DNA of 14,122 nucleotides from DAOUCP01 sp034432155 (GCA_034432155.1 DAOUCP010000103.1:1-14122); one strand, 5' to 3'; shown: positions 1 to 6,559, counted from the stretch's first letter. Translations and numbers: made by a program. Notes: generated from the sequence alone by a model not told the origin.

Positions 1-972
1 GGTCGGAGCGGACACCTGCCCGACCTGGCCGTCCCCGGCAACGTTCTGCCAGAGCGCTTGGCGCGCCGCCCGGACAGCCGTTAGGACCTCGCCCTCGGAC
101 ACCCAGCCCGCAGTCAGACCGCATTGCAGTCCATAGCGGATGAGCGCCGTGGCCGATGCCTCGGGATAGAAGTCGGGCCGATCGACGACCGTGGGCCACA
201 GCCCGTCGGCGCGCTGCCACCGCGCCAGGGCAAGGGCGTGCCGCCGGTACTGCTCTAGTACGGCCGCTCGCAACGGGTGTGTGATGGGCATGCTGGCCAG
301 GGCATCCGACTCCGCCAGCATCGCCCAGCCGTTGCCCCTCCCCCAGGCACTGGTACTCAGGAACTCGCGCCTCTCGTCATCCCAGGCGTGGCGGAACAGC
401 CCGGTCGCCGGATCCTGCAGGTAGGCACCGTGCGCCAGAACCTGCCGGACCGCCTCGTCGGCAGTCTCCCGCTCGGGCGGCAGCGCAAGCAGAAAGGGCA
501 CCGCGCCTAGGAGGGTATCGGGAGACAGCGCGGGCTGCGTATCGGAGACAACACCGAAGGTCCACTGTCGTGTGCCATCGAACTGGTGCTCCAGAAAGGC
601 GAGCGGCAAGGCCAGAATCGCGGATGGAGGCAGGTCGACGTGGGACGCCATTGGGGCGATGTGCCCCATCCGGCGGGCGGCATCGCCTGAGGCGCGACCA
701 GCCGAGCCCGTCCGCTCGGCGTCATCGGCTGAGGCGCGACCAGCCGAGCCCGTCCGCTCGGCCTCATCGGCTGAGGCGAGAGCGGCCCAGCGCATTGGCC
801 CAGCGCGATCGGCTGAGACGTGCTCCAGGCGCAACGTCCGGTAGGCGCGGCCAGCCATGGCGAGCCGGGGCGACGCTACGTGTCCGGCCAAGGCAAATCC
901 TAGCAGGCACGCGACAATCCCCAGCCGGAGGGCACTTCGCACCAGGGTCCAAGGACCGCACGGTTGGTGCAT
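1..972 (-). CDS. Secreted GH88/GH105-like glycosyl hydrolase, 3' end outside window
   Basis: This frame is open from 972 to the left edge (324 codons, no stop), so the C-terminus is missing. The C-terminal 170 residues match the unsaturated rhamnogalacturonyl/glucuronyl hydrolase family (YteR/YesR, GH105/GH88). I see SPDTLLGAVPF with the likely catalytic Asp at about residue 155, GLFRHAWD at about 192-198, WGRGNGWAML at about 210-219, DGLWPTVVDRPDFYPEASAT, and a GWVSEGEV segment. Family members remove unsaturated uronic acids from pectin or glycosaminoglycan fragments. The N-terminus holds a signal peptide (RSALRLGIVACLLGFALA). I chose ATG 972, which has GGCGG seven bases upstream; GTG 942 also gives a good signal peptide. 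Oddly, residues 35-135 do not resemble the first helices of the barrel and contain 14-residue repeats, so the protein may be degenerate or use an unusual N-terminus. The family call is firm and the activity is inferred. Confidence 0.75.
   Translation of the reverse strand, partial: MHQPCGPWTLVRSALRLGIVACLLGFALAGHVASPRLAMAGRAYRTLRLEHVSADRAGPMRWAALASADEAERTGSAGRASADDAERTGSAGRASGDAARRMGHIAPMASHVDLPPSAILALPLAFLEHQFDGTRQWTFGVVSDTQPALSPDTLLGAVPFLLALPPERETADEAVRQVLAHGAYLQDPATGLFRHAWDDERREFLSTSAWGRGNGWAMLAESDALASMPITHPLRAAVLEQYRRHALALARWQRADGLWPTVVDRPDFYPEASATALIRYGLQCGLTAGWVSEGEVLTAVRAARQALWQNVAGDGQVGQVSAPT
681..785 (-). repeat. 42-bp tandem repeat inside the glycosidase gene
   Basis: Two near-identical 42-bp units (681-722 and 723-764) plus a partial third from 765. 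In the plus orientation each starts CATCGNCTGAGGCGCG. On the coding strand they encode 14-residue units such as AERTGSAGRASADD, so the frame is kept. The repeats lie between the signal peptide and the recognisable GH105 part. Confidence 0.85.
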
Positions 973-1261
973 TGGCAAGCCGCCAAACGAAGGCCCGGCC
1001 CCCAGCGCCGCGGGGATGGCTGCCGCAGCCCCGAGCCACCGAGCATGCCGGCCATCCGCCCGCGGCGGCGGCGGCCGGAGACTCCCCTTCGCGGGTGCCC
1101 AGTCCGCTCTCCCTGGCCGGCCGTGTCAAACGCCCGGCAGCCCCCGCGTCCGCCAACCCCGGCCGCGGGCCCCCGCAACCGCTGGGCCACAGTTTGATGT
1201 CCGCCTGCATCTCAGCTGTCCTGTTACATGAAACGGCGTTGCATGCGGACAGGGTATAAGC
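973..1261. other. Divergent intergenic region between glycosidase and RHH gene
   Basis: This 289-bp spacer separates two divergent genes. It is very GC-rich at 1055-1190, with many CCG/GGC runs. It contains TTGACA on the minus strand (1124-1129), but I find no convincing -10 at the right distance. The side next to the RHH gene carries the inverted repeat listed separately. No RNA gene is recognisable. Confidence 0.5.
1198..1251. promoter_or_regulatory. Inverted repeat upstream of RHH gene, possible operator
   Basis: The left arm TGTCCGCCTGCAT (1198-1210) and right arm TTGCATGCGGACA (1239-1251) pair at 11 of 13 positions, including a perfect TGTCCGC/GCGGACA core. The right arm ends 10 bp before the RHH start. 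Ribbon-helix-helix repressors commonly bind such repeats to control their own gene. The operator role is inference. Confidence 0.35.
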
Positions 1262-1663
1262 ATGGAATCGGACGAAGACCGGCGGCCAGCCTCCCGACAA
1301 GCCCGACGACCCGCGGGCAGCGACAGCGAAGGCCACGGGCAATGTTGCGGCCACGTACTGTTGCGGAGCGCATCGGGGCAGACCCTGTATGCGGCGATCG
1401 AGGCCGCATTGCTGGGGCGCGAGCACGGGGTGAGCGTTCGGGTGAGTGCGGAGATCCTGGCCAAGCTAGATATGCTGGTCGATGCCGGCGTCTGCGAGAG
1501 CCGCTCTGCCGCGGCCACCTTCTTGATGCGCGAAGGGGCAGCTGCCAATGCCGACCTGTTCGCCGCCGTCGAGGCCACGAGCCGCGAGATCGCGGAGCTT
1601 CGGAGGCGGCTCAAAGCCCGCCTGGCGGAACGGACGAGCCAGCCCGAGGGGGAGTCCCGTTGA
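1262..1663 (+). CDS. Ribbon-helix-helix (CopG-like) DNA-binding regulator
   Basis: A 133-residue protein. Residues 57-96 form a ribbon-helix-helix domain: strand VSVRVS, helix A EILAKLDMLVDAGV, the turn ESRS, and helix B AAATFLMREGAAAN. Residues 98-124 are a charged helix, probably coiled coil (SREIAELRRRLKARLAER), likely for oligomerisation. The N-terminal extension is disordered in look and contains HGQCCGH at residues 25-31, a possible metal site. It is followed 78 bp later on the same strand by the Cys/His-rich gene, so the two probably form a small operon with this protein as regulator. The start is uncertain: ATG 1262 has only a weak AGGG upstream, but it retains the Cys/His motif. Fold assignment is confident; target and ligand are unknown. 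Confidence 0.75.
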   Translation: MESDEDRRPASRQARRPAGSDSEGHGQCCGHVLLRSASGQTLYAAIEAALLGREHGVSVRVSAEILAKLDMLVDAGVCESRSAAATFLMREGAAANADLFAAVEATSREIAELRRRLKARLAERTSQPEGESR

Positions 1664-1730
1664 CCTCCTGTCCCCGAGCTTCCGACTACGGGCCCAGAAG
1701 GCCGGACGCCTGACCGCACACTACGGATTG

Positions 1731-1735
1731 GGAGG
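1731..1735 (+). promoter_or_regulatory. Strong ribosome binding site for Cys/His-rich gene
   Basis: GGAGG lies six bases before ATG 1742. It supports this short, compositionally extreme reading frame as a real gene. Confidence 0.75.
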
Positions 1736-1741
1736 ATCACC

Positions 1742-2050
1742 ATGTCATGCTGCGAACAGCCATCGCACCGTCATCCCGATGCCGCCGCGGAATCCGGCTG
1801 TGGTTGCCACACCCACCATCGCTGGGCCGGCTGCTATGGAGCTGAGGGCCACGGCGTCTGGTGTTGCGTCAGCGGCCACCATGGAGCCCCTTACCACCAC
1901 GGCTGTTGCTGTGGTTGGGGCCGACACGGATTCGCCCACCACCCTCGCGGCTGCACCTGTGACTGCCACACCAGCGCGGGCTGCGAGTGCCGTGCCGCGC
2001 ACCATGGTTTGCGCGCTCTCAGACGTCCGGCCTCAGCCGGGGAGGCCTAG
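1742..2050 (+). CDS. Small Cys/His-rich protein, putative metal-binding
   Basis: A 102-residue protein that I cannot assign to a named family. It has 15 Cys and 16 His, nearly a third of its length, arranged as CC, CxC, HH and CCC clusters: CC at 3-4, CGCHTHH at 20-26, CC at 41-42, HH at 46-47 and 52-53, CCC at 55-57, HH at 66-67, CTCDCH at 71-76, CEC at 81-83, HH at 87-88. Gly and aromatic residues fill the gaps. There is no signal peptide or membrane segment. Such composition suggests metal binding or storage in the cytosol, in the manner of a metallothionein, but no known metallothionein pattern is evident. A good Shine-Dalgarno and the RHH regulator gene upstream support that it is expressed. 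Its TAG overlaps the stop codon of the convergent cytochrome gene. A modified peptide precursor is a less likely alternative. Confidence 0.65.
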   Translation: MSCCEQPSHRHPDAAAESGCGCHTHHRWAGCYGAEGHGVWCCVSGHHGAPYHHGCCCGWGRHGFAHHPRGCTCDCHTSAGCECRAAHHGLRALRRPASAGEA

Positions 2051-2540
2051 CGTCCGTGGCTGGCAACCAGGAAGTCGATCACCGCGTCTTGCTCGGCCGT
2101 GGTGAGCTCGGCCCCCTTGCCGACCATGCGCTCCACCGTGGCGCGCCATTCCTCCTCCGTCTTGGAGGCTCGTTCGATCCGCTCCACGGTGTGGCAGCGG
2201 GTGCATCGCTCTTCGACGAGCAACTGGCCAACCGCGCTGACCGGCGCCGTCTCGGGGCGCACGGTAGTCACCTCAGCAGCGCGCCCGTCCGTCGGCTCCG
2301 TCGTCACGAGAGCAGTCGCGCCGGATGCTGGGGTGGCGAGGGACGCGGTCCCGCTAGACGGCGGGGTGGCGAGAGAAGCGGTCCCACCAGACGGCAGCGT
2401 GGCGAGGGGCGCGGTTGCGCCAGACGGGGGGTGGCGAGAGGAGCTGTTCCAAGCCCTCCGCCGCCACATGCGGTGCTCAGCAACGACAAAGCGAGCACGA
2501 ACAGCACGGCGGTCGGAAAACGCCAACTGGGTTTGGTCAT
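2047..2540 (-). pseudogene. Cytochrome c lipoprotein, interrupted by a one-base frameshift
   Basis: The start ATG 2540 has AGGAG six bases upstream. The first frame encodes a lipoprotein signal (MTKPSWRFPTAVLFVLALSL, then LSTAC with Cys25, then GGGG) and enters a Pro/Ser/Thr/Gly linker. The linker's repeats continue in another frame, which goes on to a monohaem cytochrome c domain: CTRCHT (haem site at 2191-2205), a WRATVERMV segment whose Met is a likely axial ligand, and a C-terminal helix AEQDAVIDFLVASHGR. The frame change lies in the repeat array: three repeat units are 33 bp, but the first is 32 bp at a C6 run (G6 at 2426-2431 on the plus strand). One extra C restores one continuous protein of about 164 residues. 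When intact it would be an outward-facing electron carrier anchored to the membrane. It follows the small membrane protein gene by 41 bp. The break may be real, phase-variable or a sequencing error. Confidence 0.7.
2312..2443 (-). repeat. 33-bp tandem repeats encoding the cytochrome linker
   Basis: On the minus strand four successive units begin CTCGCCAC. Their lengths are 32, 33, 33 and 33 bp, the last being divergent at its end. Each encodes an 11-residue unit such as LATPPSSGTAS. The array joins the lipidated N-terminus to the haem domain, and the short unit contains the frameshift. End coordinates are approximate. Confidence 0.8.
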
Positions 2541-2581
2541 CGGTGGCTCCTGGATCGATGGCGCGCGGGGCACCCTCCGCT

Positions 2582-2992
2582 TTAGCGAGCGTACTGGACG
2601 AAATACCACAGCGCGCTGGCGGTGAAGGTGCCGAGAATGAACAGGCCAGCGCTGAGGCCCAAGGGAAGGGCATAGCGCAGCAGCGTCCGGAATCGGTTGG
2701 TCACCGCGACCTTGGCCGCCAGCACCAGGATGGCCAGCGCGCCCAGCACCGCATGGACCTGCACCCGCAGTGAGGTTTAGGCGTAGCGCTCCCCAAGCAG
2801 GCACATCGTCGCCACCGCCAGGGCCAACAGCAAGGCTGCCCCTCCGCCGAGGCGGTGCCAGCGGACCAACCGCGTGTTGTCTACGGGAAGCAACCTGATA
2901 TGCCCTTGGATTTGCGCCATGCCAAGAGCCTGGAAAGCAGCCACAACAAGGAGAATGGTGGTGAGAATGGACTTGAGCATTACCAACGGCAT
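2582..2992 (-). pseudogene. Small four-helix membrane protein split by an in-frame TAA
   Basis: Two membrane reading frames lie in the same phase and are separated only by TAA at 2777-2779. The first (71 residues from ATG 2992, with GAGG seven bases upstream) has helices at about residues 7-25 and 50-65, and RWHRLGG with His46. Four codons after the TAA, GTG 2764 begins QVHAVLGALAILVL, then RYALPLGLSAGLFILG and TASALWYFVQ. Read through, this is a 136-codon protein with two helix pairs and His46 and His80 near membrane edges, like small haem-b or DUF6529-type membrane proteins found beside cytochromes; that family name is my suggestion only. The cytochrome c gene follows directly, so the pair may form an electron-transfer unit. 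Reinitiation at GTG 2764 to give two subunits is possible but lacks a clear ribosome site. Confidence 0.6.
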
Positions 2993-3035
2993 CCTAGCAC
3001 CTCGTCGTCGTGCGTCCGCGGCGGGGATCGGTCCT

Positions 3036-3051
3036 GGAGAGAGTTCTCTCC
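3036..3051. promoter_or_regulatory. Palindrome GGAGAGAGTTCTCTCC
   Basis: Perfect 7-bp arms (GGAGAGA/TCTCTCC) around a 2-bp centre, 44 bp upstream of the minus-strand membrane protein start. This position would suit an operator for the membrane protein/cytochrome pair. No matching regulator is identifiable. Confidence 0.35.
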
Positions 3052-3170
3052 GCCTTTGGCGCAGATGGTCGGAAGAAGGCGTTTCTGCGGCTCGTCGCCC
3101 AGTCTAGTGAGGGTCGAGGGTGCTGTCAAAGCCCGGGGAGGGGCTCTCAGCACCGTTTCTTGTGCGGCGG

Positions 3171-3272
3171 CACATCTCGTAGGGCGGAGCCACTGTTTTC
3201 GCCCAGCGGGACACCTCGTGCGGCGGAGCCACTGGTTTCGCCCGGCTGGACACCTCGTAGGGCGGCGCTACC
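3171..3272. repeat. 39-bp tandem repeat array upstream of dnaE2
   Basis: Units start at 3171, 3210 and 3249, each beginning with a near-identical 'ACACCTCGT' stretch followed by AGGGCGG or GCGGCGG and then GAGCCACTGNTTTCGCCC. The third unit is partial. The period is exactly 39 bp. The array ends shortly before the dnaE2 promoter. Confidence 0.85.
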
Positions 3273-3276
3273 GCGA

Positions 3277-3305
3277 TTGCCTCTCTAGAACAGATGTGCT
3301 ATCCT
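3277..3305 (+). promoter_or_regulatory. dnaE2 promoter with LexA-like operator in the spacer
   Basis: TTGCCT (3277-3282), a 17-bp spacer, then TATCCT (3300-3305) preceded by TGC, a reasonable extended -10. Inside lies TAGAACAGATGTGCTA (3286-3301), an inverted repeat (TAGAAC/GTGCTA, one mismatch, 4-bp centre). It resembles the Gram-positive LexA box CGAACNNNNGTTCG at 10 of 14 positions when compared with CGAACATATGTTCG. dnaE2 genes are commonly SOS-controlled, so LexA repression is a sensible inference. The predicted leader is about 58 nt. Confidence 0.45.
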
Positions 3306-3370
3306 TCCCTTGCCCCAGGCAGTCACCGAGGCACGTCGCAGCCGCCTCGACCCACCTGGCCGGGCACACC

Positions 3371-6300
3371 ATGACATACGTCGAGCTTCACTGCCACTCC
3401 AACTTCTCCTTCCTCGACGGCGCGAGCTCGCCCGACGAGCTCGTCGCGCGCGCGGCCGACCTGGGCCACACCGCGCTGGCCATCACTGACCACCAGGGTC
3501 TCTACGGTGCCGTCAGGTTCGCGAACGCCTGTCGCGAGTTCGGCCTGCGGCCCATCTACGGCGCCGAGGTAACGGTCGCCATGCCTCCCTCGCTCGCCTC
3601 GCCAGCCAACTCAGCCCGCTCCGCGACCGCAGCTGCCGACCACCCGCATCTCATTCTCCTGGTGGAGAACGCCACCGGCTGGGCCAGCCTCTGCCGCCTG
3701 CTTTCCCGCGCCGGGCTGGCGGGTGCAAAACACAAGCGGCCGGTGCCCGCTGCTCTGCTCGAGACCCACGCCGAGGGCCTCATCTGCCTCACCGGCTGCC
3801 AGCGCCGCGGCATTCTTGCCGGCCCGGCCCGGCACGGGCAACGGGAGCTCACGCTCGCTCGAGCGCGCTGGCTCAAACGCATCTTCGGTGGCCATCGTTG
3901 TTATGTCGAGTTACAACGCCACTTTGACGTCGGCGATCGCCGGCTGAACGCCACCCTGCTGGCCCTGGCGCGCTGCGTCGGCCTGCCCGTGGTGGCCACC
4001 AACAACGTCCACTACGCCACTCCCGACCGCTACCGGCTACAGCACATCCTCACCTGCATTCGTGAGCACACCAGCCTCGACTCGGCCGCCGGCCTGCTCT
4101 ACCCCACCGCCCATCGCCATCTCAAGGCAGCGAGCGAGATGGCCACCCTGTTCGCCGATCTACCCGAGGCCGTGGCCACCAGCACCGACATCGCCGATCG
4201 CTGCCACTTCGAGCTAGATTTCCAGCACGCCCGGCTGCCAGCCTTCCCGGTGCCCGCCGGCGAGACGGCCTTCAGCTACCTGCTTGAGCTGGCCTACAGC
4301 GGTCTGCGTCGCAAGTACGACCCCGTCACCGCCGCAGCAGCCAGTCAGCTGACCAAGGAACTGGGCGTCATCGAGCATTGTGGACTGGCCGACTACTTCT
4401 TGATCGTCCATGACATCGTCCGCTTTGCGCGCGAGCAAGGCATCCTATGCCAGGGTCGCGGCTCAGCGGCCGGCAGCATCGTCGCTTACGTCCTCGACAT
4501 CACACCGGTCGACCCCCTAGCCCACAACCTTCTCTTCGAGCGCTTCTTGGCCGAGGGCAGCCACACCATGCCCGACATCGATGTCGACTTCGCCGCCGAC
4601 CGCCGTGAGGAGGTCATCCAGTACGTCTACCGACGCTACGGCGCGGATCACACCGCCATGGTGGCCAACGTCGTCACCTTCCAGGCCCGCTCGGCAGTGC
4701 AAGACGTCGGCAAGGCTCTGGGCTTCCCAGTCGATCTGCTAGACCGCATTCGCGGTGCTCTCCACACCCGCGCTGCCGCCGGCATCGCTCCCGATCTGGC
4801 CGAAGTGGCGGAGTTCGCCGCCAAGATGGCCCACCTGCCGTGGCAACACCTCATCGACCTCTGCGCCCAGATCGACGGCTACCCACGCCATCTCTCGATC
4901 CACGTCGGCGGCATGATCGTCACCGGCGCCCCGCTATGCGAGATCGTGCCCCTGGAGCCGGCGACCATGCCCGGCCGCGTGGTCGTCCAATGGGACAAGG
5001 ACGACGTGGAAGACGCCGGCCTGATCAAGATCGATCTGCTCTCCCTGCGCACCCTCGGCTTCGTAGCCGAGAGTCTGGCTCTCATCCACGAGCAAGGTGG
5101 CCCCTGTCTCGACCTGGCCACGGTGCCCACCGACGATCCCGATGTCTGGCGCATGCTGCAGGCTGGCGACGCCATCGGTTGCTTCCAGGTGGAAAGCCGA
5201 GCCCAGATGAACTTGCTGCCGCGCCTGCGACCCCGGCACATGGCCGACCTGGCCATCGAGGTGGCCCTCATCCGTCCCGGACCGATCGAGGGTGGCATGA
5301 CCCGCGCCTACCTGGCCCGTCGCGATGGCCAGGAACCGGTCCGCTACTGGCACCCCAGCCTGGAGCCGGTGCTGGCCGAGACTCTGGGCGTCCTGGTCTT
5401 CCAGGAGCAGGTGTTGCGGGTGGCGATGACAGTCGCCGGCTTCAACGGTGCCCAAGCCGACGGCCTGCGGCGGGCCATGGGGCGCAAGCGCTCCCACCAG
5501 GCGATGGAACGCTGGCGATCGGACTTCGTTGCCGGTGCCGCCGAACGGGGCATTGGCGCCGCCACTGCCAACGACATCTTCGACAAGCTGATGGGCTTCG
5601 CCTCCTACGGCTTCTGCAAGAGCCACGCCGCTGCCTTCGCTCGTCTGTCCTACGTCACCGCCTGGCTCAAGTGGCACTACCCGGCCGAGTTCTACTGTGG
5701 TCTCTTGAACGCTCAGCCGATGGGCTTCTACTCGGTTGCCGTGGTCGTCGAGGATGCCCGGCGCCACGGAATCGCCATCCTGCCCCTGGACATCAACCGC
5801 TCCCAGGACCACTGGACCATCGAGGCTGGCAGCCTCCGTATCCCCCTCGATCGGCTGCAAGGCTTGAGCCGCGAGGCCGCCCTGCGCATCGTGCGTCTCC
5901 GGGCCGATGACCCCTTCCGCGATCTGTGGGACTTCGTCCAGCGCGTCCGCCCGCCGCGCGCGATCGCCGAGCGCCTCATCCGCACAGGGGCATTCGACTT
6001 CACCACCCGTCCGCGGCGCCAGCTACTCTGGGATCTCGGCGAAATGGACTGGCGGCCCGACGAGCTGGCCATCCCGCCAGTGGTCCTCGCGGCACCGCTA
6101 CCGCCAACCACCGACGCCGAGCGGACCGCCGCCGACTACAGCCTCCTTGGCTTGCCGCAGGGCGAGCACCTGATGGCCCTCTACCGCCCCCAACTGGCCG
6201 ACCTCGATGTGCTCACCAGCGTCCAGTTCGCCGCCCTGGCCGACGGCGAGCCGGCCCGGGTCGCCGGACGGCTCGAGGTCCTGCAACGTCCGCCGCCGGC

Positions 6301-6559
6301 CAAAGGCATCGCCTTCGCTTCCATCGAGGACGAGTACGGTCTCGTGAACCTGCTCTTCTATCCTGACGTCTACGAGCGTTGCCGTCAGACACTGCGCGCC
6401 TCCCCCCTCATCCTCGTCGCCGGGCACGCCCAACAGGAGCGGGGGGCCAGTCATCTGATCGTGCGCCAGGTGATCCCGCTCCTGCTCGCCGGTTGGTCGG
6501 GCGACGATGGCGGGCTGGCGATCGATGATCTGCCGCCGCCGGCCAAGGTCTATCGCTGA
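3371..6559 (+). CDS. dnaE2: Error-prone DNA polymerase III alpha subunit DnaE2 (ImuC)
   Basis: A 1062-residue C-family polymerase, the usual length of DnaE2/ImuC. An N-terminal PHP domain starts at once (VELHCHSNFSFLDG, His7 and His9; ITDHQGLYG, Asp40-His41). The palm domain shows CQGRGSAAGSIVAYVLDITP, PDIDVDF with Asp402 and Asp404, and LIKIDLLSLRTLG with Asp555, matching the E. coli DnaE catalytic triad 401/403/555. Also visible are EVALIRPGPIEGGMTRAYL and SYGFCKSHAAAFA. A helix-hairpin-helix region lies near 855-880 and a C-terminal OB fold near 955-1040 (GRLEVLQRPPPAKGIAFASI). It performs translesion synthesis and causes damage-induced mutation. I chose ATG 3371 because the PHP domain begins there, although no clear ribosome site precedes it. 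The usual partners imuA and imuB are not in the window. A plain DnaE replicase is less likely, given the length and DnaE2-type N-terminus. Confidence 0.93.
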   Translation: MTYVELHCHSNFSFLDGASSPDELVARAADLGHTALAITDHQGLYGAVRFANACREFGLRPIYGAEVTVAMPPSLASPANSARSATAAADHPHLILLVENATGWASLCRLLSRAGLAGAKHKRPVPAALLETHAEGLICLTGCQRRGILAGPARHGQRELTLARARWLKRIFGGHRCYVELQRHFDVGDRRLNATLLALARCVGLPVVATNNVHYATPDRYRLQHILTCIREHTSLDSAAGLLYPTAHRHLKAASEMATLFADLPEAVATSTDIADRCHFELDFQHARLPAFPVPAGETAFSYLLELAYSGLRRKYDPVTAAAASQLTKELGVIEHCGLADYFLIVHDIVRFAREQGILCQGRGSAAGSIVAYVLDITPVDPLAHNLLFERFLAEGSHTMPDIDVDFAADRREEVIQYVYRRYGADHTAMVANVVTFQARSAVQDVGKALGFPVDLLDRIRGALHTRAAAGIAPDLAEVAEFAAKMAHLPWQHLIDLCAQIDGYPRHLSIHVGGMIVTGAPLCEIVPLEPATMPGRVVVQWDKDDVEDAGLIKIDLLSLRTLGFVAESLALIHEQGGPCLDLATVPTDDPDVWRMLQAGDAIGCFQVESRAQMNLLPRLRPRHMADLAIEVALIRPGPIEGGMTRAYLARRDGQEPVRYWHPSLEPVLAETLGVLVFQEQVLRVAMTVAGFNGAQADGLRRAMGRKRSHQAMERWRSDFVAGAAERGIGAATANDIFDKLMGFASYGFCKSHAAAFARLSYVTAWLKWHYPAEFYCGLLNAQPMGFYSVAVVVEDARRHGIAILPLDINRSQDHWTIEAGSLRIPLDRLQGLSREAALRIVRLRADDPFRDLWDFVQRVRPPRAIAERLIRTGAFDFTTRPRRQLLWDLGEMDWRPDELAIPPVVLAAPLPPTTDAERTAADYSLLGLPQGEHLMALYRPQLADLDVLTSVQFAALADGEPARVAGRLEVLQRPPPAKGIAFASIEDEYGLVNLLFYPDVYERCRQTLRASPLILVAGHAQQERGASHLIVRQVIPLLLAGWSGDDGGLAIDDLPPPAKVYR

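Larger units (their letters stand above)
2993..3370. other. Divergent intergenic region upstream of dnaE2
   Basis: 378 bp without a credible gene. It contains a 16-bp palindrome, a 39-bp tandem repeat array, and the dnaE2 promoter with its putative operator, each listed separately. A plus-strand frame stays open through it in phase with dnaE2, but it overlaps the minus-strand membrane gene and reads like translated repeat. Confidence 0.6.

Noticed and set aside
570..1259. Plus-strand 229-codon frame containing the 42-bp repeats
   Set aside because: It is antisense to the glycosidase signal peptide and repeats; the glycosidase frame continues into a clear family match, this one does not.
764..1743. 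Minus-strand frames of 220 and 205 codons opposite and beyond the RHH gene
   Set aside because: They overlap the GH105 gene in another frame or oppose the RHH gene; no domain, and low-complexity Arg/Ala/Gly translation.
3171..3272. CRISPR-like repeat array
   Set aside because: The 39-bp units are head-to-tail with no spacers and no cas genes are present.
2855..3370. In-frame 172-codon N-terminal extension of DnaE2
   Set aside because: It overlaps a membrane protein gene on the other strand, crosses the tandem repeats and the promoter, and DnaE2 proteins normally begin at the PHP domain, as from ATG 3371.
4840..5910. Long plus-strand frame of 356 codons inside dnaE2
   Set aside because: Arg/Pro-rich translation typical of an out-of-frame reading of GC-rich coding DNA; dnaE2 is intact in its own frame.
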